A DNA stretch of 55,598 nt from Deltaproteobacteria bacterium. GTDB taxonomy: Bacteria > Myxococcota_A > Polyangia > Haliangiales > Haliangiaceae. The notes beneath the pieces were generated by a model that was given only the letters and a program-made list of their open reading frames with translations, made no database searches and had not been told where the DNA came from. Position numbers and translations under genes: made by a program. The stretch spans positions 1-55,598 of the forward strand of contig JANXOM010000074.1 of NCBI GenBank assembly GCA_025353585.1, written 5' to 3'. Positions 12,868-22,478 of this stretch are shown one piece after another; position 1 is the stretch's first letter; every line of letters begins with the position of its first letter.

Positions 12868-13617
12868 CTACGGCGTCGACACCGCCCACGAAAGGCGTGG
12901 GTTCGCGCTGTGACGACGCACGAAGTACTGCTCCGGGGTCGTCCCGAGGAGCTCCTGGAACTCGCGGATCATGTGCGACTGGTCGCAGTAGCCGTGGTCG
13001 AGGGCATATTGGGCCCACGCCACATCTCCACGTCCGTCGCGCAACGCGCGGGCAAGCCGTGCGATCCGCGCGACCCGCCGTGGTGAAACGCCGAGCTCGG
13101 TCGCGAACAGTCGGCGGAGCTGCCGCTCACTGATCGCGAGCGCCGCGGCCACCGAGCTGACGTTGTCCCCGCGTCGCAGCCGCGTCAGCGCAGCGGCAAC
13201 CATCGGGGCTTCTTCCGCCGATCGGGTTGCGATCTCCGCCGCGAGCAAATCGACCGCGCGACCTGGGCGGACGCCGATCAGCCCTTCGAGCAGCCGGTCC
13301 CCTCGACTTCCCCAGACCTGTCCGAGCGGGACGACTTGATCGGCCAGCTCCACGACCGCCGTGCCGAAGACATGCCGGGTATGGCCGGGACGAATGAAGA
13401 GCTGGAGCGCGCGTGTCGGGAGCGCGAAGGACTTGCGGCGCGCGACCGTCAGGGGACCCACCACCGAAGCGGTCGGCGTGCCGTCCGCCGTCCAGCGCAC
13501 CAGGATGGAGGTCTCGGCGCGCGGCTCGAATACCCCGTCCACCTGCGCCGCTTGGCGGTGTTGCGGCGATATTGCGACCGCCGCGACTGCCGGGACCATG
13601 CTCGTGTCTCTTAACAT
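12868..13617 (-). CDS. AraC-family transcriptional regulator
   Basis: 249 residues from ATG 13617. A TTG at 13641 would add eight residues and an ATG at 13599 would remove six. The C-terminal DNA-binding region has two helix-turn-helices: VAAALAISERQLRRLFATEL and, later, YALDHGYCDQSHMIREFQ followed by G-T-T-P-E-Q-Y-F, the AraC signature. The N-terminal half contains VFEPRAETSILVRW and RPGHTRHVF, like the DUF6597-type sensor of some AraC proteins (tentative). It is divergent from the VOC/YCII gene pair, with about 58 bp between starts, so it probably regulates that pair and itself (inference). Confidence 0.85.
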   Translation of the reverse strand: MLRDTSMVPAVAAVAISPQHRQAAQVDGVFEPRAETSILVRWTADGTPTASVVGPLTVARRKSFALPTRALQLFIRPGHTRHVFGTAVVELADQVVPLGQVWGSRGDRLLEGLIGVRPGRAVDLLAAEIATRSAEEAPMVAAALTRLRRGDNVSSVAAALAISERQLRRLFATELGVSPRRVARIARLARALRDGRGDVAWAQYALDHGYCDQSHMIREFQELLGTTPEQYFVRRHSANPRLSWAVSTP

Positions 13618-13674
13618 GGCCGGGCTGTCCGATTGATCCAATCGCTACGCTCGCGTCCCGGGTAGAACCTCTGC

Positions 13675-14106
13675 ATGTCCGACCTGATGCGCCTCGAAGG
13701 ATTGACGCTCACCGTGGAGAGCGTCGAACGGTCACTCGAGTTCTACGAAGGCAAGCTTGGCCTTCGCGTCGAGTGGCGCTCGCTCCCCGCGTTCGCGATG
13801 ATCCGTCATGGCGCCGTCACGCTTGGATTGCTCGCGATGGCGGAAGCCCAGAAGGACGGCGTGGAACCTTCGCGCCCGGCCCAGCGCGCGGCCACGCACG
13901 TCGAGTTCTCGACCGATGACCTCGATGCCCTCTATCAGCAGCTCGTCGAGCGGGGCGTCGTGTTTCATCAGCCTCCGCACGACGAGCCATGGGAGCGCTC
14001 GGCGACCGCGTTCGATCCGGACGGCTACGCGGTCGAATTTGCTCAAGGCAAGCGCGGCAAGAACCAGATCGATCCGGCGGCGTCCGGCGGGGACTGGACG
14101 AAGTGA
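13675..14106 (+). CDS. VOC-family (glyoxalase/bleomycin-resistance fold) protein
   Basis: 143 residues, ATG start. The N-terminal repeat has LTLTVESVERSLEFYEGKLG and the C-terminal repeat HVEFSTDDLDALYQQL, ending in FDPDGYAVEFA. That is the paired beta-alpha-beta-beta-beta arrangement of VOC metalloenzymes. Ligand residues are not all certain, although the final Glu in the VEF motif is conserved. Substrate unknown. Its stop overlaps the start of the YCII gene (TGATG at 14104-14108), so the two are translated together. Confidence 0.85.
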   Translation: MSDLMRLEGLTLTVESVERSLEFYEGKLGLRVEWRSLPAFAMIRHGAVTLGLLAMAEAQKDGVEPSRPAQRAATHVEFSTDDLDALYQQLVERGVVFHQPPHDEPWERSATAFDPDGYAVEFAQGKRGKNQIDPAASGGDWTK

Positions 14107-14453
14107 TGCCGCGCTTCCTCCTGATCTTTCGCGGCGGTGCCGTGGTCAACGCGTCGATGCTGCCTGTCGACCGGCGCGCCCAGGTCGAGCGCTGGGCCGC
14201 GTGGACGCGCGAATTGCAAAGCCTGGGTCACCACGTCCCCGGGGGCGTGCCGCTCGCAACGGATGGAGCGCGGATCGATGGAGCACGCCGTCTCGTGACG
14301 CCGGGCGCCCCGGCGGACAGCGAGCTCGTCACCGGCACGTATATCGTCTCCGCCGCGTCGTTGCAGGTTGCGACCGAGCTGGCCGCTGGCTGCCCGATCC
14401 TCGACGTCGACGGGTCGGTCGAGGTTCGCCCCGTGCTGGAGCGTCCCGCGTGA
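14106..14453 (+). CDS. YCII-related domain protein
   Basis: 115 residues from ATG 14106. The opening M-P-R-F-L-L-I-F-R-G-G, the central GARRLVTPGAP, and the final SLQVATELAAGCPIL followed by VEVRPV match the YCII/DGPF family. These are small ferredoxin-like proteins often encoded beside sigma factors or regulators. No catalytic role is visible. It overlaps the VOC gene and is likely in the same operon, controlled by the divergent AraC regulator. Confidence 0.8.
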   Translation: MPRFLLIFRGGAVVNASMLPVDRRAQVERWAAWTRELQSLGHHVPGGVPLATDGARIDGARRLVTPGAPADSELVTGTYIVSAASLQVATELAAGCPILDVDGSVEVRPVLERPA

Positions 14454-14483
14454 GCGATGGGCGCGCGTGGACGGGCCGTGCGA

Positions 14484-15050
14484 TCAGCCATTCTCGGCGT
14501 TGAGCGCGATCACCCGGTCGCGGACTTTCACCGCGTCGCCGAGGCCGCTCACCCCGAAGCTCGGCACCGGCCTCGATGGAGCGACCGCCGTGAACCATTC
14601 GTCCTCGGCGCCATGGGCTGCGCCGCGAACCTCGGTGAGCAAGATGCCCCGGCCGTCGGCGTCGACGAGCTTGAGATGCAGGTGATGCATCGGCAAGCCA
14701 TGCGTGTGCCGCACGAGCTGATCGCCGCTCAACTGTAGCGGAAACTGCAGCTCCATCGAACCGACGACGAGCCGCAGGCGGCGGCCCGTCCTGACGATCA
14801 GCAGCTTTCGGCGTCGGTGCCGGAACAGCGCGATCGCCGGCACCGCCAGGACGCCGGCCGCGCACGGGAGCGTCCACACCCACGGTGCCATTCCGGGCGG
14901 GGTGCCAACGACCACGCTGACCGCGAGCGCGACCAGGCAGCAGCCCGAGAGCGCGCCAAACAACGCCATCACCTCGGCCCCCTTGCTGACCGAGACGTCG
15001 TAGCTATCGACGACCTCGTCGACCGCTGGCTCCGCGTCGCGGTAGGGCAT
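14484..15050 (-). CDS. Hypothetical protein with two transmembrane helices
   Basis: 188 residues from ATG 15050. Two hydrophobic segments (about 27-48 and 57-77), joined by a short Pro/Gly loop, are followed by an Arg-rich patch (RHRRRK). A soluble C-terminal domain of about 105 residues, rich in beta-forming residues, comes next (GRRLRLVVGSMELQFPL, HLHLKLVDADGRG). I do not recognise the family. The layout resembles small bacterial-PH-like or DUF membrane proteins. The gene is intact and convergent with the YCII gene. Confidence 0.6.
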   Translation of the reverse strand: MPYRDAEPAVDEVVDSYDVSVSKGAEVMALFGALSGCCLVALAVSVVVGTPPGMAPWVWTLPCAAGVLAVPAIALFRHRRRKLLIVRTGRRLRLVVGSMELQFPLQLSGDQLVRHTHGLPMHHLHLKLVDADGRGILLTEVRGAAHGAEDEWFTAVAPSRPVPSFGVSGLGDAVKVRDRVIALNAENG

Positions 15051-15125
15051 GCAACGCGAGTCTAGATCAGTCGAATACGGCCTGCTACCAGCCAGTCGGC
15101 GCGGCCCCCGGGGCCTTGCCGATGG

Positions 15126-16206
15126 TCAGGGACAAGGGGTCGACAGGACGCTGAGCTTCGCGCCTCCGCCGGCGCTCCAAGCCGCGACGCATCGGTCTCC
15201 CACCCCCACTGCGCGCGTGCCAAGCGGCTGTTCGCCGCGGATCGTGCCGCGCGTGCTCGCGGCGGTCGCGACGTCGCGTACGAACACGCGGTGGCCGGTG
15301 ATCCATGTGACGAACGGGCCGTGCGCCCCGATGCCGAGATCGGCGGTGGCGGCATCGACGTCGGTGGCCAACACCACCTGCTCGCGCACGCCCCGGTCGT
15401 CGATACGCGCGACGCGCAACGCCCCGTCGTACGTCTCGTACAGCAGCGCCATGTCGACGCCGGTCGGGACGAGCGCGATCGCGCGCACGGCGTCCGGGAT
15501 CCAGACTCCTTCGCGGTCGAATTCTTCGACGACCTGGATCCAGATGCCGTAGGCGCCGTCCATCCTCTGTTCGGCAACCGCGATGACGAGGCGTGAGCCG
15601 GTCGAGGCGAGCGCGCAGCCGGACGGAATCGCTGCTGGCACCAATACATCGCGTACGGTCGTGCCGTCGCGCGAGAGGAAGCTGACCGCCACCGCGTTGG
15701 AGCCGCGGCCCTCGCGAGGCCACGTATCGAGATGCCCGAACGCGAAGCCATCGCCGAACGCGACCGCGCCCCGACAGGCCGGCTCCGACCGATCAGAGCG
15801 GCAGCTGGTGAGGGGCTGCACCGGGCCGGAGACCGCGCCGGTAGCGTCGAGTGGGATCGCGATCTCAGCCTGTAACCCGACGATGACGACAAGCGAGCCC
15901 GCCGCGTCACTCGCGATCTCGGGACTCCGCATCGGGCTTCCATCGTCCTGATGATAGATCGGCGTGTCGGCACCGACCGTGGTGACACCGGCGCGCACGT
16001 CGGCGAAGCGATGCGCGAACACGGTCGCGCCGTGGCGGCCGTTGCGGCGCTCCCCACACGGCGGTCAGCGCGCGGCCATCCCGGGCGATGCTCGGTGCGG
16101 TCGCCAACGCCGGCGCGCCGCAGGTCCCGAGCGCCACGCCCGCGCTCGCGGCCGCGACAAGCGCGACGCCGAGCGCGACGCGGAAGGACCGGACCTCGGC
16201 GATCAC
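15126..16206 (-). pseudogene. Secreted or lipoprotein-like hypothetical, one-base frameshift
   Basis: The main frame (15126-16022) gives about 298 residues with repeated beta-strand-like blocks, such as EIASDAAGSLVVIVG, CRGAVAFGDGFAFG and RLVIAVAEQRMDGAYG. These resemble the beta-propeller-style 'hypothetical secreted protein' common in myxobacteria. Its N terminus lies in another frame, where a probable GTG start at 16206 leads through a hydrophobic signal ending at A-L-G-T-C-G, a possible lipobox. Removing one base from the CCCC run at 16052-16055 joins the halves as TAVWERRNGRHGATVFAHRF. The product beyond the shift is intact, so decay is recent or the base is an error. Confidence 0.6.
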
Positions 16207-16320
16207 CGACCGGCGGTAACACGCGCGGTCTCGACCCTCCCGCGAGCACCGAACGGCGCCGCACCACGTGCGGAGGGTCCATCGTGCCTGCGCCCCGTTG
16301 CGTTCGGGTAGGCTCGGCTG

Positions 16321-16752
16321 GTGAAGGTCAAGCAGATGCTCCAGCCGCACGGTCCGGCCACCGCGCTCGTGCTCACCGATGCCCAGGTGGAGGCGCTCGG
16401 GGGCGGCAAGCGCGCGGCCGTGACCGTGACGATCGCGAAGAAGACGGTGCGCCTCCGCGTCGGGGTCATGGGCGGCCTGAACCTGATCGGCCTGTCGAAG
16501 GCAAACCGCGAGGAGCTCGGCGTCGACATCGGCGACACGGTCGAGGCCGCGATCGAGCTCGACGCCGCCACCCGGGCGGTCGACGTCCCCGCCGACGCGG
16601 CGACCGCGCTCGCAAAGGCAAAGCTGCGCAAACAGTTCGACGCGCTCGCGTTCACGCACCAGAAGGAGCACCTCCGCGCGATCACCGAGGCGAAGAAGCC
16701 GGAGACGCGGCAGAAGCGGATCGCGGCGATGCTCGAGAAGCTGCGCAGCTGA
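16321..16752 (+). CDS. YdeI/OmpD-associated family protein with DUF1905-like domain
   Basis: 143 residues, GTG start. The first 90 residues form a small beta barrel of DUF1905 type (AAVTVTIAKKTVRLRVGVMG and GLSKANREELGVDIGDTV). The C-terminal helix pair FTHQKEHLRAITEAKKPET plus RQKRIAAMLEKL is the YdeI/OmpD-associated signature. Proteins of this type have been linked to bacteriocin protection in enterics, but the molecular role is unclear. The gene is divergent from the frameshifted secreted protein and convergent with the methyltransferase gene. Confidence 0.82.
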   Translation: MKVKQMLQPHGPATALVLTDAQVEALGGGKRAAVTVTIAKKTVRLRVGVMGGLNLIGLSKANREELGVDIGDTVEAAIELDAATRAVDVPADAATALAKAKLRKQFDALAFTHQKEHLRAITEAKKPETRQKRIAAMLEKLRS

Positions 16753-16788
16753 GCTCGGGCCCGTGTCGAGACCGTCGAGCCAAGCTCC

Positions 16789-17466
16789 CTACGGCGTGGC
16801 CGCGCGCGGGCGCCCGAGCAGCAGGCGATTCTTCGCGCTGACGTTGGCGGGGATCGCATCGACGATCACGTCGTAGCCGCGCTCGACGAGCCACCTGGCG
16901 CGCTCCTCGTCGACGTGCGCGGCAGGATCGGCGCGGTCGACGAGATCGGGACGCCACCGCGTGAGGTGACAGCACGGCAGCAGGGCCACGCGTGCGCCCG
17001 CGGCGGCGGCGCGACCCAGCACGGCGTCGGAGAGCGGCCCGCAGGCGTGGGCCGAGACGATGACGTCGCCGGCACCGAGCGCGACCTCTTCGAGGCGCCC
17101 GCGCTGGAACGTCACCCGGCCGGCGAGGACCGGAAACGCGGCGACCACGGCGCCATGGACGAGCCCGTGGTTCTTCGGCAGGCGGATGTCGACCGCGAGA
17201 GCCGTCGAGCGCGGATCGACGTCGAGCAGCAGGAGGACCTGCGCGAGCAGGCCGTAGCCGGCGCACAGGTCGACCACGCGGCCCGTCGGGCCGGACGCGA
17301 GCCAGGTGCGGATGCGCGTGGCCATCTCCCACGCCTCGTGCAGCTCCTTGCGGGGCAAGCAATCGACGGCGCAGATGGCGCGCCCGAGGGAATCGAGTAG
17401 GTTGTCGTCGGGATACAGGCGCGCGTGCGACGGAGACAGCTTGTTGCGCGAGCCGGGGCCGTGCAC
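16789..17466 (-). CDS. SAM-dependent methyltransferase (Methyltransf_32-like)
   Basis: 225 residues, ATG start. The SAM-binding loop is VVDLCAGYGLLAQVL, followed by the acidic strand end LAVDIRLPKN. Later motifs VIVSAHACGPLSDAVL and VALLPCCHL are the hallmark of the METTL25/Trm13/GSTCD-type methyltransferase domain, where the PCCH segment sits near the catalytic pocket. The substrate is unknown; relatives modify RNA or protein. The gene is intact within the decayed zone. Confidence 0.8.
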   Translation of the reverse strand: MHGPGSRNKLSPSHARLYPDDNLLDSLGRAICAVDCLPRKELHEAWEMATRIRTWLASGPTGRVVDLCAGYGLLAQVLLLLDVDPRSTALAVDIRLPKNHGLVHGAVVAAFPVLAGRVTFQRGRLEEVALGAGDVIVSAHACGPLSDAVLGRAAAAGARVALLPCCHLTRWRPDLVDRADPAAHVDEERARWLVERGYDVIVDAIPANVSAKNRLLLGRPRAATP

Positions 17467-17525
17467 GAGTTCCGGCCGCGACTATATACGGCGGCGGAGC
17501 AGGTCGACCAGCGCGCCCTCGGCGG

Positions 17526-17757
17526 TCAGTCTGCGCGTCGAGCTGACCCGCGGCGTTGCTTGCGGTAGGCACCCGGCGGGACGCCGGCCCACTGGCGGAA
17601 CGCGCGGCTGAACGCTGCGTCCGAGGCGTAGCCGGTCCGGCGGGACGCCCGCGCCAGCCTGGCGCCGTGCGGAGCAGCGTCGCTTTGCACAGCTCCCTCG
17701 CGGAGCCAGTGAGCGACGACGTTCGAGTTCGAGCGGCCGCCGAGCAGCGCCGCCCGA
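17526..17757 (-). pseudogene. C-terminal fragment of an AraC-family regulator
   Basis: Read in one minus-strand frame ending at TGA (17526-17528), the sequence gives ALLGGRSNSNVVAHWLREG, then RRTGYASDAAFSRAFRQWAG and VPPGAYRKQRR. The last part is the second helix-turn-helix of an AraC protein with the usual P-x-x-Y/F-R ending. The first helix-turn-helix is missing between these blocks and no start or sensor domain remains, so this is a truncated, internally deleted remnant. Confidence 0.7.
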
Positions 17758-18622
17758 CTACCGGCGGACCACGATGCGGCCGGCGCAATCGACGGGCGGG
17801 TCGACGCCGCACGAGGTGACCAGATCTGTCGCGTGTTGCTTGCTCTCCGCGACCAGGTCGGCGATGAGTTCGTTGTGCTGGCGCAGATCGATCAGTGCCG
17901 CACGCAGCGCGATCTCCCCGAGCTGGTCGTACAGCGCCGGAGCCACGACCACCCGCGTCGCGTTCGCGAGGCCAATCGACCAGCTCGGCATGCGCTCGCG
18001 TGCGAACGCGATGTCGAGGCTTGCACTGCGTTCGACCGGGGTCGCCATTAACGCGCAGTGCAAGTCGATCGGGAAGCCGAGTCCCGTTGACCATGACGAG
18101 ACACAGTTGGGGTCGCGGAACAGCAGCGGGAATACGCCTGTGGAAGGGAAGTACAGCGGAGCGAAACCGTTGCCAATCGGGTGCCGTGGGCGCTCCGATC
18201 AACCGCAGGTCATGGTCCTCGCGAAGTGACAGCGCGAGCCCGTTCAGCTCCGCGTCGGACATGCCCGCGACGACGGCCAACCGCTCGCGCGCGGGAACGT
18301 CCGCCACGGTCTGCGAACGGCGGCCCTGAAGCCAGATCATGAGCAGCGCCGCACGATGGACTTCCCAATCGGTCTCGAGCGGAACTGAGTCTCCGTTCGC
18401 GATCCGGCGGCGTGCGGCGCCCAGGGGATCCTCGACGCGGTCCTTCAGGAAGCGCTCGACTTGGTCGCAGTTAATGTCCTCGTCGGAGAATAGGCTGCGC
18501 GACGACTGCTCGTCGAACGCATTGGCGTCGAAGTCGAAGAAGCGCAGCATGCGCTGCCCGAACTCCCACGGCTTGGTGACGAACCGCGAGATGTAGTGGC
18601 AGTTGTGGGTCTGCTGAGCCAT
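17758..18622 (-). pseudogene. DUF4238 family protein, one-base frameshift
   Basis: The ATG at 18622 begins MAQQTHNCHYISRFVTKPWE, with FFDFDAN soon after, the DUF4238 N-terminal pattern. The sense moves frame near 18179-18181. Dropping one base of the GGG (CCC on the coding strand) gives LIGAPTAPIGNGFAPLYFPS, then FRDPNCVSSW and FPIDLHCALMATPVE, which continues to the stop at 17758. About 287 residues would result, normal for DUF4238. The function of the family is unknown; members are often found in accessory or defence-rich regions. Apart from the shift the protein looks intact. Confidence 0.75.
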
Positions 18623-19007
18623 GGCGGTTCGAAACGAGGCTTTTCGTCGACGACGATGAGACTACCGACTCGTGCTCGCTCGGCGAGGAAATTTGTATGA
18701 ACTCCGTCGTCGGGCGCCGACGACCAGGACCACCGCGACTGCGTCCGCGAGCATCGGCGGTGCCGCGGCGCGAGGTCTGGTCGCGGCTTCCGCGTCGGCG
18801 GCCGCCAACCGGTAGAACGTCGACTTCACGCTCTCGAGCGCCGGCGTCGCGAGCCGGTCGCTGACGCTGGTCAGCATGCACATGCCAGCATGGTGCTCGA
18901 CCGTCGCGGCCGCGTCGCCGCGCGCGAGCGCGCCAACGGAGTCGCTCACGCCTGCATGGTGGCCTGGGCGCGTGTTTGCCGGGCACCTCGACCTCGCGAA
19001 GCCACTG
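18623..19007. other. 385-bp gap without a convincing gene
   Basis: Both strands have open frames with low-information residues. On the minus strand a stretch near 18730-18890 (SDRLATPALESVKSTFYRLA) looks mildly protein-like but has no supported start or family. The region separates the divergent DUF4238 and prolyl-hydroxylase genes and probably holds their promoters, which I cannot pinpoint. Confidence 0.3.
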
Positions 19008-19536
19008 ATGTGGACCGTCGAGAACGCGCTGTCGCCGGAGCGCTGCGCGGCGTACGTGGCGCGCTTCCACGCGGCCGTGCCGGAGCGCGCGCCTGTCATC
19101 ACGCCCATGGCAACGAGATCGACGCCGCGGTCCGCACCAACACACGCGTGATGCGGGACGACGAGGACGAGGCCAACGTGCTCGTCGCGGCGGTGCGCGC
19201 CAGCGTGCCGGCGACGTGGAATGGCGAGCCGCTCGTCGGCGGCAATCCGCGGCTTCGGGTGTATCGCGATGCGCCGGGCGAGCACCACAGCGCTCACTTG
19301 GACACGGTGGGCGAGCCGCCCGACAGCGTCGCGAGCCGCATCACGCTCGTCTTCTACCTGAACGACGGTCTCGACGGTGGGCAGACCGAGTTCCGGAGCT
19401 GAAGAAGACCATACGCCCGCGCGCCGGGATGGCGCTGCTGTTCCAGCACCGCGTCCTGCACGCAGCGCTCGGCGTCACGGCAGGCGTGAAGTCCGCGCTG
19501 CGCACGGACGTCCTGTATCGCGCGCGGCCGCGCTGA
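19008..19536 (+). pseudogene. Prolyl 4-hydroxylase-like 2OG-Fe(II) oxygenase, two frameshifts
   Basis: ATG 19008 opens MWTVENALSPERCAAYVARF. A shift of one base near 19101-19110 leads into GNEIDAAVRTNTRVMRDD, NPRLRVYRDAPGEHH and SAHLDT, the H-x-D iron-binding motif. The strand RITLVFYLNDGLDGGQTEF then runs into an artificial stop. Adding one C at 19393-19394 restores PELKKTIRPRAGMALLFQH with the distal His and KSALRTDVLY, which holds the 2-oxoglutarate-binding Arg, ending at TGA 19534-19536. All catalytic residues survive, so the gene was intact until recently, or the two missing bases are errors. Confidence 0.82.
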
Positions 19537-19609
19537 TGCGGTCGCGCCGGTCCCGTGTCTCGTGGATCCGCGTGGTGGCGAGGCGTTGTCGAGAGGCCGC
19601 GGCCGGTGC

Positions 19610-21026
19610 TCAACGCGGCGCAGGCGTCGGGCTGAGGACCAGTCGCGCGGCAGCGCGGACCGAGTCCTCCTCGTAGTCGTCCGCGGCGATCTCGGTCAGC
19701 CGATCGCTGGTGGCCGGTCCCACGTGGACAGCGCCGCATGCGAGCTCTTGCGATTCGGGTTCGCAATCCCAGAGCGCCTCGACGAGCAACTCTTCCGCGA
19801 TCGGTCACAGCGGTGCGGGATGAGCGCGGTGACGACGCGTCGCCGTGCCCACGAGTAGGGCGCGGTGCCATAGACCCGCGCGACGAACGGCAGTGACGCG
19901 CGCGCGCCGATCGTCGCCAGCGCGTCGATGACCGCGCACAGCCTGTACATGTTGCCAGTCGCCAGCGCTTCGTCGCCGGCGGTCTCGAGCATCGGGCGGT
20001 CGTCGGGCATGGCGTGCAGAGCGAGGATCCGCTCCGCGACGAGCGAGAGCGGCCGCGGGGCGCCGAACCAGGCCCGGGCGAGATGGAGCGTGGTCTCGGG
20101 TGGGAGCGCCTCCAGGTAGAGGTGGCAGGCGAGGCGCGCCGGGCTGGCCTGGCCTCGCGCGGCGGCGCCACGTGCCGCTTCTTCGTGCAAGAGCGCCGAC
20201 GCCGCGGGGACGTGGTCCGTGACGCCGCGTTCGCCGAGAATCGTCAGCGCGACGACTCGCCCCTCGCCGCTGCCAGCGGCCGCCGCCGTGCGGAGCGCGG
20301 CGTCGGTATCGGGATCCTTGCGTGTTCGCAGGATCGGCAAGGCGTGACGCCGGTCGCCAGGCTGCAGCCGGCTCAGGAGCGCCGCGGTGGGCATCGCCTC
20401 GTCGAGTGGAGCGGCAGTCGGGGCGCGGATCCGAGGTGCGGCCCACGCAACCAGTCCTGCCATCGGTTGTGGGTCCACGGTGCGATTATTGCGAGCGCCC
20501 GCGATGAAGCGCAGCGCGGGGACGTCCGCCGCCCAGTCGTCCCAGGAGGCCGCGACTACTTGCGCGGCATCGGCCAGCTCTTCGACGATCGCCGTCTGGG
20601 CCAAACCCGCGATGTCGCGCGGGTCGATGGTGGCCGCGATGAGTGATCGCCCACCGGCAGCCTCGAGCGCGTCCAGGCACGCCCGCCAGTGGCGGCCGCG
20701 TCGGACCGCCTCGGCAAGCGCCCGCGCGGCCGTCGGTGATGTCGGCGTGCCATCGCCGCGAGGACGCCGATCGGGAGCCAGAGGTCGGACTCATGGTCCG
20801 TCGTGTGTTCGCCGAGGATTCGCTCTGCCACGGTGGAGATGTCGGCATCGAGCAGGACGAGCAGCCGCGCGTAATACTGGTCGCGTGCTTCCAGCTGCCG
20901 GTCCCACCGCGGGTCGTGGAGGACGCACGACAGCACGTCGTGCGCCGTGCCCGCGCGAAGGGCAGCGCGATAGCCGGCGCCGCGCCCCAGCCTCAGATCG
21001 GCTTCGACCGACGCTGTCAGGGGCAT
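19610..21026 (-). pseudogene. HEAT-repeat-like alpha-helical protein, two frameshifts
   Basis: ATG 21026 begins a helical protein with DPRWDRQLEARDQYYARLL and LWLPIGVLAAMARR. A missing base near 20739 moves the sense to a second frame (ARALAEAVRRGRHWRACLDA), through paired-helix repeats such as GSGEGRVVALTILGERGV and ACHLYLEALPPETTLHLARA. Another missing base near 19798-19804 leads into AEELLVEALWDCEPESQEL and EEDSVRAAARLVL, stopping at 19610. Regular helix pairs with Ala/Leu/Arg suggest a HEAT-like scaffold of about 470 residues. The family is not named and the function is unknown. Confidence 0.6.
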
Positions 21027-21051
21027 GGCGGCGGGTCCACCGGATGGCTGA

Positions 21052-22478
21052 TCATTTCCACGGATGGCGGCGCGTGCGCAGCGTAACCCTGACGAAGCGG
21101 GCGAGCACCGGCGCCATGTTCGCGGGCACGTCGTCGTCCCACTCGCTGCTCGAGAGCGCGTCCTTGACGCGGATGTGCTCGTCGAGGATCACGAACCACG
21201 GCAGGCTATCCGCCGGGATACCGCACGCCTCGAGCTCCTCGTGCTCGAACCGATCGAAGTCGACGTGCACGAGCGTCACGCCTGCCAGCGCCGCGACCAT
21301 CGCGGGATCGCTCAGGTAATGCTGGATCGCGATGCAGGGCTTGCACCAGGACGCCGTCGTCTCGATCATCAAGTTCTTCGGCTGCGCCGCGTGCTCCTTG
21401 CGCAGCTGCTCCTTCAGCGGCCCGTCCGCAGGGCTGAGGTCGACCACCGTCAGGTCGCCGAGCACCGTTCTCGTCTGCGCCGGCCCGGTATCGGGTGCCC
21501 GCGCCGCCGTGCGAACGCACCGAGCCCCGGCATGGACCTTCATGAACGCGGCGCAGCCGGCATCGGTCACGGCCGTGTCCTCCACGCCGAGCAGCACGAG
21601 CGCCGTCAACGGCCCCAGCTTGCGCAGCCCCGTATCGGTGACCTTCGTCCCCGCCAGATCGAGCGACTCGAGGTGCACCAGCCTCGCCGCCGCCTCGAGC
21701 GCGCGATCAGTCGCGTTCGTGTTCGCGATCGACAACACCAGCAGCTTCGGGTTCGTGATTTGCGCGATGTCGGCGTCGCCGAGCATCGTCGCCGAGATGT
21801 CCAGCGTCGTCAGCTCGCCGAGCTTCGCGACCTGCTCGAGACCCTCGCCACCATCGAGGCGGTTCGCCTGCAACCCAACCTGCGCAGCATCGGAAATCGC
21901 TCGAGCTGAGCCAGCCCCGCGTTCGTCACGTGATCGAACCTCAAGCCGAGCTCCTCGAGTGCCGGCAGCGCCGGTAACTTCGCAAGCTCTTCATCGGTGA
22001 AGTCCGACTGCACCGCCAGCTCCAGCGTCTCGAGCTTCGCCCCGAGCGCACCCGCGGAGGGCAGGTCGGTGCACGACACGCGACGCAGGTCCGCCGGCAC
22101 CGGCCCCGCGCACGAAATCGCGAGGATCACCTCGTTCGCATTCGCCCACCGCACCAGCTCGGGCGTCGGCACCTTCACCCCCGCCCGCATCCGCGCTTGC
22201 TCCGGCACCTCGGTCCGTCCCGACGCAGGCCACTCGTTCGACGCCGTCGTCGCGATCTTCACCTCCACGCTCGCCGGCTGCAGGACCCCGTAGGTCAACT
22301 CGGTCACGCCGGGCGGTATCACGAGCGCCCGCATCCCGTTCGCCGCCGGCGGCGCAACCGGCTCCGGCGTTGGCGCCTCGCGCGGCGCGACGATCGCCTG
22401 TACGGGCGCTGGCGGATTGGTCTTCCGCCCACACCCGCAAACGAACAAGGCAACAGCGATCGACGCGACGCGCAGCAC
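21052..22478 (-). pseudogene. LRR-thioredoxin lipoprotein, one-base frameshift
   Basis: ATG 22478 starts a lipoprotein signal (MLRVASIAVALFVCGCG, lipobox V-C-G-C). After a Pro-rich spacer and a globular part come leucine-rich repeats (LETLELAVQSDFTDEELAKL, LPALEELGLRFDHVTNAGLA). Near 21874-21876 one base of CCC seems missing. Restoring it gives MLRRLGLQANRLDGGEGLEQ and further repeats (LGELTTLDIS, LVHLESLDLAGTKVTDTGLR). The C-terminal third is a thioredoxin fold with E-T-T-A-S-W-C-K-P-C and VTLVHVDFDRFEHEELEACG, as in DsbD-type domains. The restored length is about 475 residues. The protein is periplasmic-facing by signal type. A CxxC redox domain on an LRR scaffold suggests redox action on a bound partner (inference). 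Confidence 0.75.

Noticed and set aside
16682..18622. A single 646-codon frame through the DUF4238 region.
   Set aside because: Only its first part (to about 18180) resembles a protein; downstream it is the shadow of the methyltransferase gene and the AraC remnant.
19610..21026. Assigning the HEAT-like protein to TIGR02270.
   Set aside because: The N-terminal blocks (DPRWDRQLEARDQYYARLL) do not match that family as I know it, so I left it unnamed.
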